The notes under the pieces: model-generated
What the model was told of the DNA's origin: nothing
The model's input: only the letters and a program-made list of their open reading frames with translations
The model's database searches: none
Shown here: piece after piece, positions 33,894 through 35,888 of the stretch
Layout of the letters: each line of letters opens with the position of its first letter
Position numbering within the stretch: position 1 is the first letter of the stretch
DNA from: Syntrophales bacterium
Lineage (GTDB): Bacteria > Desulfobacterota > Syntrophia > Syntrophales > UBA2210
Direction: 5' to 3'
DNA: 35,888 nt
Assembly: GCA_028718565.1 (NCBI GenBank)
Contig: JAQULO010000014.1
Location: 1 to 35,888, forward strand
Translations under genes and position numbers: made by a program

Positions 33894-34748
33894 GTGACTA
33901 AGAATGATCAACGTAGCCGCATATCTGCAGAGATAGAGAAGGATTTCGAATCAACCGTGTTACAGGGATTTATGCCCGGGCTTCTTCATACTTTTGCGAA
34001 TCCCTTGAACGGCATTCTGGGCCGGTCCCATCTCTTGCGGGAGAGAGTTAAAGAGACGATTGAAGCGGTAAACGGTCATAACGGTATGAGCGACACGATC
34101 CTTGAGCGGTGTAATAAAATAGCCCGTGACGCCGATCTCATTGCCAGGGAATCAGAAACATTTTTCGATCTGTTCAATAAGCTTTCCGGGAAATTTTACC
34201 GATTGAATGACACTACTGTTCAGAAGGTTAATCTTTCCGATTTTATAGAAAAGGAAGTTGCCTTCCTGGAGTTTTACCTGGATTTCAGGCATAACGTCGA
34301 TAAAAAATTGCTCTTGAATTGGGACGTCCCCGATGTGCGGGGTACATACTCCTGCTACTCATTGTCTTTATTTGCACTTATCAGGCGATCAATTGATGCC
34401 ATGAGGGGGAACGATGCGAGAGAACTGGTTATAGTAACTGATTGCGATGAGTCATATGTCAGTATAGATATCAAGGATACGGGAACGCCTCTGCCGAAGA
34501 CCCGGACAAAGAGACTATTCGAAGCCCTGGAGAAGGAAGACCCTGCCCCCTGCGGCCTGGGACAAGACAAGGGCCTCTTCAATGCCCTCTTTCTTCTGAA
34601 GGGGTGCGGAGGGGTGTTTAAGGTTGGGCGTGAAGGGAGCTTTAATGTTGTAACAGTTTGTATACCCTATAAAAACAACCGGATTGCATCGACAAAGCGC
34701 CAGGGCGCAAAGCAAAGACATTTCCCTGAGGTCATGACGCTTCTCTAG
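33894..34748 (+). CDS. Histidine-kinase-like protein with degenerate ATPase domain
   Basis: H-box-like LLHTFANPLNGILGRSHLL; IDIKDTGTPLP G1-like; N-box position reads IRRSIDAM; GTG start with AGGAGGG upstream. Confidence 0.65.
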   Translation: MTKNDQRSRISAEIEKDFESTVLQGFMPGLLHTFANPLNGILGRSHLLRERVKETIEAVNGHNGMSDTILERCNKIARDADLIARESETFFDLFNKLSGKFYRLNDTTVQKVNLSDFIEKEVAFLEFYLDFRHNVDKKLLLNWDVPDVRGTYSCYSLSLFALIRRSIDAMRGNDARELVIVTDCDESYVSIDIKDTGTPLPKTRTKRLFEALEKEDPAPCGLGQDKGLFNALFLLKGCGGVFKVGREGSFNVVTVCIPYKNNRIASTKRQGAKQRHFPEVMTLL

Positions 34749-34856
34749 GGGTTTTGTTAGTTGTATTAAAGATTTTGGTGAGTCATGACGATACCAGTGT
34801 AAAAAGGGAGGTCAACGTCTTCCCCACGGCCTCTGCTTGGAAGGGAAGTTGAAAAA

Positions 34857-35153
34857 ATGGTAAGGTCGATCGATGTTCAACAGGTTTTGTTGCAAACGAA
34901 TTCAATTGAGCGTGTTCAACAGACCCAGCAGCAACATCCCGATGTCCAGCAACGGTACTTCGAAGATCAGTTGAGCAAAGAAAGGAAAAACCTGAAAAAG
35001 AAGGTGTCGGGCTCCGACAGCCTCCAGGAATTAAGAATCATGGAAGAAGAGGGGCGTGACAGTGGGGATCGACGCAAGCAGGGAAGGAAGAAAAAAGAAG
35101 AACATGACGCCGGTGCCGGTGAAATAGGAGAGACAGTGGACATAAGGGTATGA
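34857..35153 (+). CDS. Small, highly charged hypothetical protein of the flagellar locus
   Basis: 98 aa, Gln-rich N-terminus and Lys/Glu-rich C-terminus; ATGA overlap with the next gene. Confidence 0.65.
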   Translation: MVRSIDVQQVLLQTNSIERVQQTQQQHPDVQQRYFEDQLSKERKNLKKKVSGSDSLQELRIMEEEGRDSGDRRKQGRKKKEEHDAGAGEIGETVDIRV

Positions 35154-35596
35154 GTACGGAGTTGATGCTGGGCATACAGATTTTTGCAGACGTGGTGCTG
35201 TGTGCCATTATTGCATTTTTGCTCTGGGTATTGAACACGGAAAGCAGGAAGAGGAGATGCGGGGTTGATGCAGATTCTCTTACCGAACTCAGAGGATTGA
35301 TCGAGTCATCAAAGGCGTCGGCTGATTATCTGGTTCGGGCCCTGGATGATGGGAAGAAGTCTCTTGAGGAAGTCGCCCATTCTCTTGACGAAAGAGAAAC
35401 GCGCCTGAGGACGCTTATGGAAGGGCTGGACCGTAGTTCCGGCGATATGCAGAAGGACCCGCGGTACGGGCAGGCTATGGAGATGGCAAGGCAGGGTGTG
35501 CCGGGAACTGAAATAGCCAATGCGCTGGACCTTACGGAAGGCGAGGTAGACCTCATAGTGAGTCTTGATCTCAGAAAGAATAAAGATGCCGGTTAA
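35150..35596 (+). CDS. DUF2802-like membrane-anchored protein
   Basis: N-terminal TM; C-terminal AMEMARQGVPGTEIANALDLTEGEVDLIVSLDLRKNK, typical of this family. Confidence 0.75.
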   Translation: MSTELMLGIQIFADVVLCAIIAFLLWVLNTESRKRRCGVDADSLTELRGLIESSKASADYLVRALDDGKKSLEEVAHSLDERETRLRTLMEGLDRSSGDMQKDPRYGQAMEMARQGVPGTEIANALDLTEGEVDLIVSLDLRKNKDAG

Positions 35597-35888
35597 TGTC
35601 GTTATCTAACCTGCCTGCTACCCTATCACCTCATAGTGTCAGACATCTGTTACACATTCAAAACAGAGTGAATTCTCTGCCCCCGCTTTCCGTCGGTGAG
35701 GTCGTACAAGCAACCGTGGTCGGGAAGGGGGTGGGTAGGGGAGTAGTCATAGATGTAAAAGGTGTTCGAGCCTTAGCCGAGTCGGACCTGCCACTGAAGG
35801 GGGGCACGAAGGGTTTTGTGAGAGTGGAACAGTTGCGTCCCCGAGTCATCCTTCGTATCCTGCAGTCGGTGGGGGAGACGCATCCCCG
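35596..35888 (+). CDS. Partial CDS (runs off the window), resembles N-terminal region of FliK-family/hook-length-control-like proteins
   Basis: Open from ATG at 35596 (TAATG overlap): MSLSNLPATLSPHSVRHLLHIQNRVNSLPPLSVGEVVQATVVGKGVGRGVVIDVKGVRALAESDLPLKGGTKGFVRVEQLRPRVILRILQSVGETHP. Confidence 0.5.
   Translation, partial: MSLSNLPATLSPHSVRHLLHIQNRVNSLPPLSVGEVVQATVVGKGVGRGVVIDVKGVRALAESDLPLKGGTKGFVRVEQLRPRVILRILQSVGETHP

Noticed and set aside
1-35888. CRISPR arrays, tRNA/rRNA genes, transposases or prophage genes
   Set aside because: None recognised by eye; the repeats found are within coding sequence or are two-copy intergenic motifs.

Overview
The window is almost entirely one flagellar biogenesis locus, with the gene order and content of a Desulfobacterota/deltaproteobacterial-type cluster (lineage is inference). 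On the minus strand at the left edge are a MinD/ParA ATPase and a PilZ-domain protein. The plus strand then reads: orphan NtrC-type response regulator; SPOR+TPR secreted protein; PAS histidine kinase plus NtrC-type regulator (FlrB/FlrC-like); flgB-flgC-fliE-fliF-fliG-fliH-fliI-fliJ-motE-like; fliK-flgD-flgE; motA-motB1-motB2-fliL-fliM-fliN-fliO-fliP-fliQ-fliR-flhB-flhA-flhF-flhG-fliA; a divergent second FliL-like protein; a degenerate histidine-kinase-like protein; a small charged protein; a DUF2802-like protein; and a CDS truncated at the right edge that resembles a FliK-family N-terminus. Four strong sigma-54 (-24/-12) promoters are readable (4253, 9597, 16611, 20443). The one at 16611 overlaps the ORF-track start of fliK and implies a downstream TTG start. 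The most interesting points are: (1) tandem MotB paralogues, where MotB1 has Ser in place of the essential transmembrane Asp, with a G8 tract at the junction whose one-base contraction would fuse the two; (2) a second, Cys-rich FliL-like protein after fliA; (3) a kinase-like protein with Arg at the N-box Asn; (4) a FleQ-box-like palindrome about 150 bp upstream of a sigma-54 promoter driving the SPOR/TPR gene. No tRNA, rRNA, CRISPR or mobile element was recognised. All assignments come from reading translated sequence; no database search was run.
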